DNA of 64,000 nucleotides from Geodermatophilaceae bacterium URHA0031 (GTDB lineage: Bacteria; Actinomycetota; Actinomycetes; Mycobacteriales; Geodermatophilaceae). Both the position numbers and the translations under genes were made by a program. Under the pieces are notes generated by a model. It saw nothing but the letters and a program-made list of their open reading frames with translations, was not told the DNA's origin and made no database searches. Position 1 is the first letter of the stretch. Each line of letters opens with the position of its first letter. The stretch is taken from positions 480,424-544,423 of the forward strand of contig JHVP01000004.1 in NCBI GenBank assembly GCA_000620205.1, read 5' to 3'. Shown here one piece after another: positions 18,195-26,397 of the stretch.

Positions 18195-19073
18195 ATGCAG
18201 GTGTGGTCGGGGCGGGGCGTCGGCGATGCTGTGGGCGTGGAGTACGTGTCCAGAGTGCCGCGACCGCCACTCGACGGGCTGATCGACGACCTCTACTACC
18301 TGGAGGGTGCGCCGCCGTACGCCCGGCTGAGGCTGCCGCCACCGTCAGCGTTGCTCATCGTCAACCTCGGGGCACCGTTCCGCATCCGCGCCGGCACCGA
18401 CATCGAGCCGGCCGAGTACGCCGACGGCTGCGTGGTCACCATGCCCACGCGCGCGTGGGAGTTCGGCTACCCACTCCACACCCGGTCCGTCGGCGTGCAC
18501 TTCAAGCCGTGGGGGCTGGCACCGTTCCTGCCGATGCCCGCGGCCGAGCTGTGTGACCGGCCGGTGACGGTAGGGCAGGTTTGGGGCCGGCCCGCCATTG
18601 CTGAGCTACGGGACCGGCTGGCCACGGCGGACCGACCGCACGAGATGCTGACGCTGCTCGAGGAGGAGCTGAGGCGACGGCTGTGCGAGACCACCGGCCT
18701 GGGGCTGGTCCGCCATACGGGCAGCGTCATCGCGGCGACCCGCGGGGCGGTGGCGATCGGCGACCTGAGCGTGGCAGCCGGTGTCAGCACCACTCATCTG
18801 GCACAGCGGTTCAAGGAGCTCATCGGCGTCACGCCGAAGCGGCTGGCCCGCACCCACCGCTTCGCCGCCACCGTACTCGCGATCAACCCCGCCGGACCGA
18901 TCGACTGGGGCGACGTCGCCGCTGGCGCGGGCTACTTCGACCAGGCCCACTTCGGCCACGAGTTCCGGGCATTCACCGGACTCACGCCGACCCAGTACAT
19001 CGAAGTCCGGCGGCGGTTCCTGCGGGAACATCCCGGCCACGCGCTGGACAGCTGGCCGCTGCCCGCCGATTGA
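18195..19073 (+). CDS. AraC-family transcriptional regulator
   Basis: A 292-residue regulator. The N-terminal half (about residues 15-160) resembles the DUF6597/AraC-effector region, including DDLYYLEGAPP and the HTRSVGVHFKPWGLAPFL segment. The C-terminal half has the double helix-turn-helix: IGDLSVAAGVSTTHLAQRF and, at the second helix, DVAAGAGYFDQAHFGHEFR followed by FTGLTPTQY, the AraC signature. Start is uncertain: ATG 18195 is used, but GTG codons at 18231 and 18237 are possible. The RibD-like reductase gene begins 66 bases downstream in the same direction and is the likeliest target. Confidence 0.9.
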   Translation: MQVWSGRGVGDAVGVEYVSRVPRPPLDGLIDDLYYLEGAPPYARLRLPPPSALLIVNLGAPFRIRAGTDIEPAEYADGCVVTMPTRAWEFGYPLHTRSVGVHFKPWGLAPFLPMPAAELCDRPVTVGQVWGRPAIAELRDRLATADRPHEMLTLLEEELRRRLCETTGLGLVRHTGSVIAATRGAVAIGDLSVAAGVSTTHLAQRFKELIGVTPKRLARTHRFAATVLAINPAGPIDWGDVAAGAGYFDQAHFGHEFRAFTGLTPTQYIEVRRRFLREHPGHALDSWPLPAD

Positions 19074-19139
19074 TTTCTTACAAGAGCGACAACTCACGAC
19101 CCGCTAATTTCGGGGCACCCCAGAGCAAAGGAGAGCCCC

Positions 19140-19721
19140 GTGGGCAAGGTGGTCCTGTACAGCTCGGTGTCGGTAGACGGCTTCATCGCGGACGACGATG
19201 ACCAGCCCGGACCCCTGTTCGATTGGTTGTCCAGCGGCGATGTCCCGTTGGACGAGAGCGGCTACCTCAAGGTGTCGCAGACCTCCTACGACTACACCCG
19301 GGCGTACTGGGACCAGATCGGGGTGACAATCGCCGGCCGCCACGTGTTCGACATGACGGACGGCTGGGACGGGAAGCCCCCGAGCGGGATCGACCACGTG
19401 GTCGTCGTGACGCACCGGCCGCAACCCGAGGGCTGGGACCCCGAGGCGCCGTTTCACTTCGTCGACGGCGTCGAGGCAGCCGTGGCCAAGGCGCAGGAGC
19501 TTGCGGGTGACCGCTCGGTCGAGGTCGCCGCTGGCGACGTCGGTGGCCAGGTGCTTGCCGCGGGCCTGATCGACGAGGTGCGCATGGACGTCGTACCCGT
19601 GGTGTTCGGGTCCGGCAAGCGCTACTTCGGGTCGGTCGACGCGCAGCACCTGCTGGAGGATCCTGAGGTGGTGAGTCAGGGCACCCGGGTGCTCCACCTG
19701 CGCTATCGGGTGCGTCGTTGA
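19140..19721 (+). CDS. RibD C-terminal/dihydrofolate reductase-like protein
   Basis: A 193-residue cytoplasmic reductase of the RibD C-terminal (DHFR-like) family. Landmarks are the first strand VVLYSSVSVDGFIA, TIAGRHVFDMTDGWDG, VVVVTHRP, and the C-terminal GGQVLAAGLIDEVRMDVVPVV with FGSGKRYFG. Such stand-alone proteins bind NADPH but their substrates are mostly unknown; they are often beside AraC or TetR regulators, as here. GTG 19140 has AAAGGAGA 5-6 bases upstream, which fixes the start. The gene ends before a 500-base non-coding stretch leading to the first tRNA-Pro repeat. Confidence 0.92.
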   Translation: MGKVVLYSSVSVDGFIADDDDQPGPLFDWLSSGDVPLDESGYLKVSQTSYDYTRAYWDQIGVTIAGRHVFDMTDGWDGKPPSGIDHVVVVTHRPQPEGWDPEAPFHFVDGVEAAVAKAQELAGDRSVEVAAGDVGGQVLAAGLIDEVRMDVVPVVFGSGKRYFGSVDAQHLLEDPEVVSQGTRVLHLRYRVRR

Positions 19722-20246
19722 CCGATGTGAGCGGGTACGCGAGGAAGTCCACTGCACCGGTGACACAAGATCGGGCCTCCGGCTGCGTTTGCGCATCGCT
19801 GTCCCTGGTCGGGCAGCCGACGCCGACCGGGTCACTGGAAAACCATCGAGATCAAGTGCCACACCTGCTGCACCTGTCGCGATCGCTCGCCCAGCGGCCT
19901 CGACCTCGTGACCCGCGGACAGGTGCGATCGGCCACCGATGTGGCCAGGGCCCCCGGGCGCAGTCCCCCGCCGGGTGCTCGACTCGCCTGCCGCTCGGGC
20001 ATGCAACCCGGGCCACCCGGACCGTCGACCGACCGGGCTCGCGCACGAGGCGACGGCAGCCGCGGACAGCGATGAACGTCCCTGAACCGTGACGGACGTC
20101 GGAGGACGCTCGACAGGCGGGTCAGCCGCGCGGCCGAGAGAAGCTCCGTGGCGCACGGACGGCCAGCTCTCCGGCGGCTGTGGCAAGCAACCGCCACCGG
20201 GCCAGGACGCCTGGCCGGCCACCCCGGTGGCTCCGTGAGGGAGGCA
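19722..20246. other. Intergenic region at the left border of the repeat array
   Basis: No gene recognised. Frames are short and Arg/Pro-rich. It lies on the outer side of the leftmost tRNA-Pro fragment and, unlike the other four copies, lacks the left direct-repeat arm at about 320 bases from the core. Confidence 0.5.
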
Positions 20247-20506
20247 GTACAGCAGCCCGTTGCTGTACTTGGCGCCCCAGAGGACGCCAGAGGCGGGCCG
20301 ACCTCATGGTCGACCCGCCCCTGACCTGAGCGTTTACGTCGGGCTGACAGGATTTGAGCCTGCGACCCCTTGACCCCCAGCCACGAGCATCCGTCCGTGG
20401 TCATCCGCCGACGTGCCGTTTCCGCAGGTCACAACGGCGCAGCGTCCGTAGTCGTCCGCCCGAGTACGGGCTCGTGCGTGCCGCGTTGCTGTACGGGTAG
20501 CTGTAC
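20247..20506 (-). repeat. tRNA-Pro(GGG) 3'-end attachment site, copy A
   Basis: Core 20338-20380 is the minus-strand 3' half of tRNA-Pro: anticodon loop CTGGGGG, then TCAAG, variable bases and the T arm GCAGG-loop-CCTGT. The anticodon 5' stem CTTGA is absent, so it is not a gene. To the left is a GC hairpin like a tRNA terminator (about 20291-20321) and a GTACAGCA-N6-TGCTGTAC palindrome (20247-20268). To the right are GCAGGTCAC (20424) and paired TTGCTGTAC-like units (20485-20506), 105 bases from the core. One base of the core differs (GAGCC for GAACC). Confidence 0.85.
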
Positions 20507-20652
20507 GTGGTCCCACGTTGAGGCGCCCTCATCGCACGGATGTAGACAGTGCAGCCAGGTGAGGGCTTGCTTTCTGCAGCGTCGATGACGATGAGCCTGT
20601 CACCGCCCAAGCGGAGCCCGACTGGCGCTTGGCGGTCCGGCAGTGGCGGAGG

Positions 20653-21253
20653 TCAGTTCGAGAACTGTGCCGATTCCTCGCTCGTGAAGTCGACCCGCGC
20701 CCACACCACCGTGCGTCCGTCGCTCAGCGGCTCCCAGACGTGGGCACCGCCGATCTTGGCCACCAGACCGAGGTCCAGTCCGCCAGGCGCGGCGTTCCGC
20801 TCATGGTGCGGGATCGGCGGGGTGCCTTCTTCGGCGTCTGCGACCTCCAGCAGCCAGCAGTGGCCGCTGTCGGTGACCGCCGCCTCGACCGGCGACCGAC
20901 CGTGCCGCACGGCGTTGCTGACCAGTTCCTCGAACGCCAGCAGGAGCCGTTCGACCCCGCCTCGGCTGTCCCGGGGGGGGGCGGCCGCCGCCGTGTAGGG
21001 CGGCACCGAGTTGCCGGCGGCCGGCCGTGACGTCCGCGGCCCGGGTGGGGCTCCAGTGGCCCAGAACGTGAGCGTCGGGGGAAGGGCCTGGCGCGGCGTG
21101 CGAACCCAGGTCGCGGGGTCGGAAGTCAGGCGGCTGGCCAGGAAGGGGCTCCGGTTCCCAGTAGAACCGGGGGCTGGGAACCTCGGTTGCCGCACCCCGT
21201 GGGGTGTCGCGCTCGAACGCCGCTGTGAAAGGCACCCTGCGCACCGGGACCAC
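20653..21253 (-). pseudogene. Anti-sigma/HATPase-type ATP-binding protein with a G-tract frameshift
   Basis: The C-terminal frame holds a HATPase_c-like domain: RLLLAFEELVSNAVRHG (N box), SGHCWLLEVADAEEG and GGLDLGLVAKIGGAHVW. The N-terminal frame from GTG 21253 (AAGGAG 8 bases upstream) reads VPFTAAFERD, PSPRFYWEPEPLPGQPPD and VLGHWSPTRAADVTAGRRQLGAAL. The two frames meet at a run of nine G at 20973-20981. One base gained or lost there would restore a protein of about 200 residues, so this may be a reversible slip, a sequencing error or a true mutation. Related actinobacterial proteins supply ATP-binding (kinase-like) functions to stress signalling. Confidence 0.7.
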
Positions 21254-21381
21254 GCCGGTCGGCTCCTTGACCCCACGCGCGTACCCCCGGGCTCGGTTGT
21301 GCAGCGTGCGAGCCAGCTGAAGCAGTCGGACCGGAACCCGGTCGAACCGACCGCCGTGCAGGAAGCAGACCCGGGGCTGCG

Positions 21382-22170
21382 CTACGGCGTCTCCTTGCGG
21401 TCTTGAGCGGGACCCGGCCCGGGGGCCCACTTGCCTGTGCGGGCGAGGTCTTCGGCGATCGCGGACAGCTTGCGGTTGGTGTCCTGGCTGACCTTCGCGA
21501 GCACGGCGAACGCCTGGTCCGAAGTGATCTTGAACCGCTCCATCAGGATGCCCTTGGCCTGGCCGATGACGTCCCGGTTGACCAGGGCGCTGGTCACGTG
21601 TTCGAAGTGATGGGCGTCCGCTGCCGCGATGGCGGCGTGGCTGGCGAGCAGCAGGCCGACGTGCTCCGACTCGTCGGTGAAGGCCGACGTGGCATGGGCC
21701 AGCAGGTCCAGCGCGCCGAGTGTGTCCCGGTGCACGAACAGTTGCAGGCACAGCATGCTGCCCACCCCGCGCTCCGCGGCCCGGGGGCCGAGGACCGGCC
21801 AGCGCGGATCGCTGGCCAGGTCGTCGACCCGGACCGTTTCCTGGTGCCAGATGGCGTCCAGGCACGGACCCTCACCCGTCTCGTCCTGGAGGACGTCGAA
21901 GTCGCTGGCCAACGCGCTGGTGGCCGCCGCCGAGTAGCAGTGACGGTCCTTGCGGACCATGGTGATCGTCGCCTCGTCGGCGCCGGGCACCATCCCGCGT
22001 GCCAAGTGCACGACGCCGTCCATCACCTGCTCGGGAGAGGTCTGCCGCTGGAGGCTGCGCGCGGCCTCGGCCAATCGGCGGGCCAGCACGTCCAGGCGGG
22101 CCGTCGTGCCGGTGTCCTGGGCGGACGGCTGTCCCCACTGACGACGGTCATCACCGCCCCCGGTGCTCAT
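21382..22170 (-). CDS. GAF-ANTAR regulator
   Basis: A 262-residue cytoplasmic protein. The GAF domain (about residues 35-175) carries DETGEGPCLDAIWHQETVRVDDL and RGVGSMLCLQLFVH. The ANTAR RNA-binding domain (about 185-245) carries IGQAKGILMERFKITSDQAF and the second helix. ANTAR domains bind paired RNA hairpins and act as antiterminators, with the GAF domain sensing a ligand or redox state. Start ATG 22170 fits. It is downstream of the ATP-binding pseudogene on the same strand, and related GAF-ANTAR genes or fragments occur at 22660, 25935 and 26398. Confidence 0.93.
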   Translation of the reverse strand: MSTGGGDDRRQWGQPSAQDTGTTARLDVLARRLAEAARSLQRQTSPEQVMDGVVHLARGMVPGADEATITMVRKDRHCYSAAATSALASDFDVLQDETGEGPCLDAIWHQETVRVDDLASDPRWPVLGPRAAERGVGSMLCLQLFVHRDTLGALDLLAHATSAFTDESEHVGLLLASHAAIAAADAHHFEHVTSALVNRDVIGQAKGILMERFKITSDQAFAVLAKVSQDTNRKLSAIAEDLARTGKWAPGPGPAQDRKETP

Positions 22171-22659
22171 GGATCACAGTGGCACGGCCGGAGCAGCTGA
22201 GGGAGTCACCGTGCACGGGGCGGCCCCACGTGCGGGGCTTTCCACGCGTGGGGCCTGACCCGCCTTCGCTCCATGGCGCGCCTGCGGGCTACGACAAGCT
22301 CAGCACAGTGGCGCAGCCCGCGCCGTGGCAAACGACCGACCCCGCGAAAGCCTCGCCGGGCGGCGGCCCGGCGGGAACGCCCCGCAGGCGATCGCAAGGT
22401 CAACAGGACAGCGCCCGGGCCGGAAGCCCGGCCTACCACCGGGCCGTGCATCGTGACGACCGTCGGAACGCCGGGCCGCGGGCAGACAGCGGGCCACTCA
22501 TCCCGCTCCTGAACGACGCCGTCCGGCTGCACGAGCAGGGCCGCTGCGTGGAAGAGGTCGACGACTTGCTGCGCACCGGCGCCGGCCACCCCGATGGGGC
22601 CGCCGGCGCTGATCGCCCTCATCGGCGTCGATGTCATTATGGCCGCGCTGGAGTCGATG
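22171..22659. other. Non-coding or decayed stretch
   Basis: No gene recognised. It probably contains the lost ANTAR end of the GAF remnant to its right, but no frame can be followed. Confidence 0.4.
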
Positions 22660-22866
22660 GCCGATGTTCAACGCGCCGCTGGCCTGGTCGTCCTGGTCGA
22701 TGGCCAGCGGAACGGACAGGGAGCTGAGGTTACCGGCCTCGACCGCGCGGGGCAGGCAGTCCGGCCACCGGCGATCGGTGCGGGTGTCGGCGATTTCGGT
22801 CAGCTCACCGGTGCGAGCGGCGTGCAGGCAGGGGCCGTGGCCGCGCTCGCGGCTCCCGGCGGGTGA
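22660..22866 (-). pseudogene. GAF domain fragment of a GAF-ANTAR regulator
   Basis: About 65 codons read RERGHGPCLHAARTGELTEI, WPDCLPRAVEAGNLSSLSVP and SGALNIGHR, nearly the same as the core of the intact regulator at 26398 (YERGHGPCLHAATTGEPVEI). N- and C-terminal parts, including ANTAR, are missing. Confidence 0.7.
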
Positions 22867-22897
22867 CGCCGACCAGTGCACGCTGATCCGTACCCCC

Positions 22898-23101
22898 TCA
22901 GTGGGACCGCCATGTCGCGTCCGCCCAGCGCCCCAGCAGAGACGAGCCGCCGGCAGCTCGCCGGAACCGTCCCAGGTCCTGCTCGGTCGGTGCGCAGCCA
23001 CCCGTGCAGTCGAACTCGACCGCCACCCCATCGCGCCACCCGACGGCCGCGGTCAGACCGCAGCGCGGACAGGTCTCCCAGCTGATTCGTTCGCTCGTCA
23101 C
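22898..23101 (-). CDS. Small zinc-ribbon-like protein
   Basis: A 67-residue protein starting at GTG 23101 with GGGGGAG upstream. It has CPRC near residue 10 and CTGGC near residue 30, a spacing typical of a structural zinc site, followed by a basic C-terminal half. WETCPRCGLTAAVGWRDG and VEFDC are the most protein-like segments. Family and function are not known to me; such CxxC mini-proteins are common in actinobacteria. It is too short for confident naming, but the clear cysteine spacing and ribosome-binding site argue that it is real. Confidence 0.55.
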   Translation of the reverse strand: MTSERISWETCPRCGLTAAVGWRDGVAVEFDCTGGCAPTEQDLGRFRRAAGGSSLLGRWADATWRSH

Positions 23102-23497
23102 GTCTCCCCCGGTCGGCAGGTGAACACCGGTGAGGCGGTGCCGCCGACCCTGGGCTCGAGTCAGGCGGCCCCACTGACGGAACCGCCTTACCCGTACACG
23201 AGACGCGGCAACCCGGCCTTGGGAGGCCATGCCGTCGCCTTCCGCGGCCCGTCCGGACCGCCGTCATCCTCGTGATGGCGGTCGCCGTGCTCACCTGTCT
23301 GGCGGCGCAGCGGTTCCATGAGACCGCCGCGATCTGGGGCTGCGCGTTCGTCGGCGCCGGGCTCGCCCTCAGCGGTGTGGCCCGGATCTGGCGCGTGGTT
23401 CACCGACTTTCATGGCGCGGAATGGCCCACGAACGCCGTCGTGCGCGCAGCATTGCTGGTGTCCTCATCGAGATCTCCCAGAATCGGGAGTCACCCC
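23102..23497. other. Stretch with one doubtful membrane-peptide frame
   Basis: From GTG 23272 a frame encodes MAVAVLTCLAAQRF and AIWGCAFVGAGLALSGVARI, a possible single helix or hairpin. It runs on into the kinase-like gene at 23498 in another frame and has no clear ribosome-binding site. I do not call it a gene. Confidence 0.3.
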
Positions 23498-24193
23498 ATG
23501 TCCCTCCGCCAGGACGACGATCGACGCAGCGACGTAGCCGGCGGTGTTCCGCCTACGCGCGCCGGCCGGCACGAGCACGTCATCGAGCAGCTGTCTGCGG
23601 TGCGGCTGACCCTGCGTGGCGTGGAGGGCGCACTGGCCGGCGGCCCGCTGGCGGCCCGCCTCCGGGCCAGCATCGAAGAACTGGACGACGCCACCGAGCA
23701 GCTCCGCGGGGCTGCTCGCCACGACCTCCAGGGGGCGCCGACGGGCGACGCGGGCCTCGCCCGTCGCCTGCTGGAGGTGGTGATCCAGGCGTCACCCACC
23801 CTGGACAGCGCTCCCAACCTGCACTTGTCCGGGATGGACGTGGCACTGCCGGAGGACGTCGAGGCCGGCGTGCGCGCCGTGCTGCGCCAGGCGCTGAGCG
23901 AGGTCGCCGAGCAGACGGCGGACGTCGACGTTGTGGTGGCCGCGACCGCCGAGCGGCTGACCGCCCAGGTCACCGAGTACGGCGTCGGTACGGTCACCCG
24001 CCGCCTCGGCCCGAGCGACTCACACCACCGCGTCCCGGATCAGGACGGCGCCTCGTCCGTCGAGCGGCGGCAGCAGGGGACCCGGATGACGTGGACGGTC
24101 CCGCTCGGGCTGCACGCCGTCCACGGACGCCCCCCGACCGCGGCTGTGCCTGCCCCGCGCCGCGCGGGCAACGGTGGAGCGCCACGCGCCTGA
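23498..24193 (+). CDS. Degenerate histidine-kinase-like protein
   Basis: A 231-residue protein resembling the C-terminal part of GAF-type sensor kinases. The region RRLLEVVIQASPTLDSAPNL and VEAGVRAVLRQALSEVAEQT aligns with the dimerisation helix end and N box of DevS-like kinases, but the N box Asn, the G1 motif (EYGVG here) and the G2 glycines are not conserved. No phospho-acceptor His in HDGL/HDxL context is visible (ARHDLQ at about 75 is the nearest). It is open from ATG 23498 to the stop at 24193. Either an ATP-free partner protein or an early pseudogene; the long open frame with conserved composition favours expression. Confidence 0.55.
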   Translation: MSLRQDDDRRSDVAGGVPPTRAGRHEHVIEQLSAVRLTLRGVEGALAGGPLAARLRASIEELDDATEQLRGAARHDLQGAPTGDAGLARRLLEVVIQASPTLDSAPNLHLSGMDVALPEDVEAGVRAVLRQALSEVAEQTADVDVVVAATAERLTAQVTEYGVGTVTRRLGPSDSHHRVPDQDGASSVERRQQGTRMTWTVPLGLHAVHGRPPTAAVPAPRRAGNGGAPRA

Positions 24194-24213
24194 ACCGTTC
24201 CTGGGGTCGGCGG

Positions 24214-24625
24214 TCAGCTCCGCGGTCGTGGCTGAGGCACGGCCAGCCGCCGCGGCACCGCCCAGGTCAGCCGGGTGCCCCCGGTCGGTTCGGGCTGCAC
24301 CGCCAGGGTGCCGCCGTGCCAGGCGGCCCGGCGGCGCAGGTCGGCCAGTCCCCCGTATCTCGGGTGCGCCGGCCAGCCCGATCCCGTCGTCGTGCACCAG
24401 CAGGGTGAGGTGGTCGACGATCGTCTCGAGATCGACCTGGACGGAGCCGGCGCGGGCGTACCGGGCCACGTTGGTCAGCGCCTCAGTGAGCACGGCGAGC
24501 AGATCGGTGACCAGGTCGCCGGTCAGCTCGGCCACCGGACCAGTGACCCGCAGCGCCGGCCGGAAGCCCAGCGCCGGGGTGCGGTCGTCGATGACGTCGA
24601 GGGACAGAGAGCCCCTCGACGTCAT
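24214..24625 (-). pseudogene. Sensor kinase ATPase domain, truncated and frameshifted
   Basis: Reads LDVIDDRTPALGFRPALRV, VLTEALTNVARYARAG (N box) and VHDDGIGL (G1). Near 24355 the frame breaks and GLADLRRRAAWHGGTLAV plus the G-rich TGGTRLTWAVP end appear in the next frame, stopping at 24214. The 5' end coincides with one arm of a perfect inverted repeat (24590-24626); no earlier kinase sequence precedes it. Confidence 0.7.
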
Positions 24626-24626
24626 C
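24590..24626. repeat. Perfect 14-base inverted repeat at the kinase truncation point
   Basis: GATGACGTCGAGGG (24590-24603) pairs exactly with CCCTCGACGTCATC (24613-24626) across 9 bases. It overlaps the 5' end of the truncated kinase, so one arm may be a duplicated and inverted piece of coding sequence. Confidence 0.7.
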
Positions 24627-24670
24627 AGGGCGCTCCGGCGAGCGGGGGCCCTCGCAGCTTCCTCGTGGCG

Positions 24671-24784
24671 TCAGACCAGCCCGCGCTCGCGGGCCGTCTG
24701 CACGGCAGCCTGCCGGTCATCAGCGTCGAGCTTCCGCAGGGCCTGTCGGACCCGCGTGCGCACCGTGTTGATCGAGATGGCCAT
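24671..24784 (-). pseudogene. LuxR-type helix-turn-helix fragment
   Basis: Thirty-seven codons read MAISINTVRTRVRQALRKLD and end ARERGLV. INTVRTRVRQALRKL is the LuxR recognition helix and following helix of a NarL-type regulator; the receiver domain is absent. It probably was the partner of the adjacent kinase fragment. Confidence 0.6.
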
Positions 24785-24840
24785 GTGGACGCCGCCCTAT
24801 GACAGGCGCACGGCATGGGCCCCGCCGTAGGGTGCCGCTC

Positions 24841-25107
24841 GTGGCCGGTGGGGACGCTGCGGAGCTGCTGGCGGAGGCCCGCAGCGACCTGGCCGCCGCC
24901 ACCGCCTACGCGGAAGAGCTGCAGCGGGCGCTGGTGTCCAATCGCCGGATCGGCATGGCGATGGGGATCCTCATGGAGCGGCACCGGCTCACCGAGGAAC
25001 AGGCCTTCGACCGACTGCGCGACCTCAGCCAGCGGAGCAACGTCAAACTGCGGGACGTGGCCGAGCAGCTCATCTACACCGGCGACACCCGACAACGCCG
25101 CGACTGA
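24841..25107 (+). CDS. Stand-alone ANTAR domain protein
   Basis: An 88-residue protein with a helical N-terminus (AELLAEARSDLAAATAYAEE) and an ANTAR domain: RRIGMAMGILMERHRLTEEQ, then RLRDLSQRSNVKLRDVAEQL. There is no GAF or receiver part, so its activity would depend on partners through the N-terminal coil. GTG 24841 is preferred because the upstream in-frame extension to 24799 is unlike the family. It is followed 34 bases later by the coiled-coil gene, likely in one transcript. Confidence 0.85.
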   Translation: MAGGDAAELLAEARSDLAAATAYAEELQRALVSNRRIGMAMGILMERHRLTEEQAFDRLRDLSQRSNVKLRDVAEQLIYTGDTRQRRD

Positions 25108-25141
25108 CGCAACCACCTACACCCGACAAGCGGAGGGAACC

Positions 25142-25780
25142 GTGCACGACCCGGCAGACAAGGATGACGAGCCGCCGGCGGACGGGGCCGGCGAGGACAG
25201 CCCGTGGGAACGTGGACGGCACGCCCGGTCGTGGTGGATTGACGCGGAGGAACGTGACATCCGCTCTGACGCCGCCGACCAGCAGGCGAAGGACCGGGAC
25301 ACCGCCGCCCGTGCCCGCGATGACACCGCCGATCGCCTGCTTCAGGACGCGCGGGCCCGCGAGGAGCTCGCCTACCGGCGGATACGGGAAGTGACCCGGC
25401 GGCTCAACGCCCTGGACGCCGGTGAGGCGCACCAGCACGTCCATCTCCACCAGGCGGGCGAGGCGATCCAGGAGGCGATCGACTCTGGGGCGGACGAACC
25501 GCTGCTGCACCTGCTCCGCGAGGTGCTCAAGCTGCTGGACGTGCAGTTCGCCGACGTGATCGCCGCCGGCATCCAACGCTCCGTCCTGCGCAACGACCTG
25601 CAGCACGCCGACCAGCTGCTGGCTGGCGCAGCCGATGACCGCACCGCGGCGGCCGAGGACCGGGCCGCTGCCGCCACCGACCGAGCGGCCGCGGCCGGTG
25701 ACCGCCACAGCGCACGGACCTCCCGCCGCTCCGCCGCGGCTTACCGGGCCACCGACGAACCGGGCGTACAGGAGCACTGA
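25142..25780 (+). CDS. Coiled-coil protein with alanine/aspartate-arginine repeats
   Basis: A 212-residue hydrophilic protein from GTG 25142 (GGAGGG upstream). It has an acidic N-terminus, then repeats of the AxDRDxAAxxRDxxADR kind (about residues 40-75), a helical middle (AYRRIREVTRRLNALDAGEA to LLHLLREVLKLLDVQFADVI) and a C-terminal run of heptads of type AAAxDRAAA (about 160-200). Similar repeats join signalling domains in actinobacterial proteins. No catalytic motif is seen. Its position after a lone ANTAR gene and between other sensors suggests a signalling scaffold, which is inference. Confidence 0.75.
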   Translation: MHDPADKDDEPPADGAGEDSPWERGRHARSWWIDAEERDIRSDAADQQAKDRDTAARARDDTADRLLQDARAREELAYRRIREVTRRLNALDAGEAHQHVHLHQAGEAIQEAIDSGADEPLLHLLREVLKLLDVQFADVIAAGIQRSVLRNDLQHADQLLAGAADDRTAAAEDRAAAATDRAAAAGDRHSARTSRRSAAAYRATDEPGVQEH

Positions 25781-25934
25781 CCGACCAGGTTCGCCACGGC
25801 CGCCGGCGGTCGATGCCGCCTGGTCCGGAGGCATGTCGATCAGAGCCGGCCAACTGGTGCTGAGGGTCGGCGATCAGCACGTACGGGGGACGCGCAGCAG
25901 GCCCACGGCCTCCGTGAAGTGCGGTCCCTTCCCC

Positions 25935-26094
25935 CGATTCCGTCGGGCATGACCGACTTGGCCAGCTCGGTCACCGTCTGGAGCAGCGACTCCATCGAGT
26001 ACCGCTGCAGCGAGATGCTCCCCAGCTGGTCCAACGCTCGATCAACCCGTTCGCTCGAGAAAGGGTCACGGCGGGAGGGGTCGGTGCGCGACAT
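25935..26094 (-). pseudogene. N-terminal fragment of a GAF-ANTAR regulator
   Basis: From ATG 26094 about 52 codons read VDRALDQLGSISLQRYSMES and LQTVTELAKSVMPDGI, the start of a GAF domain as in the regulator at 26398 (NSLIVTEHSMDTLLQAVVDA). After 25940 the frame is lost. No GAF core or ANTAR follows. Confidence 0.6.
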
Positions 26095-26397
26095 GGCTCA
26101 GCTCCGGCCAGGTACACCGGGGTGGCGACCGCGGCAGGAGCCCCGACCTGCGGCCCCGCGAGCATGTGCCGTCTGTGTGACACGTCAGAACAGAATCAGC
26201 CTGGGCCACTTCGGTGATCGATGGAGCGGACTGGCTGGAGTCACGCCGCGCATCTGACAGGGTGCCGCGTTTCGAGCGTTACGCTGCCCTATCGCGGGAG
26301 CGCATCCCGAACGGTTTCGGTGCATCACACAACGGCGCATCTCGACCGGGGCACCCGTCGGTGCCGATGCCGTGGAGACGGGCTCCCGGACGCACCA

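Noticed and set aside
20334..20516. Short ORFs ending GVAGSNPVSPT at the attachment sites (also near 27820, 32336)
   Set aside because: This peptide is the translation of the tRNA T arm and acceptor end; the DNA is a tRNA fragment, not a gene.
23272..23497. Possible one-helix membrane peptide
   Set aside because: No clear ribosome-binding site, no family, and it runs into another gene in a different frame.
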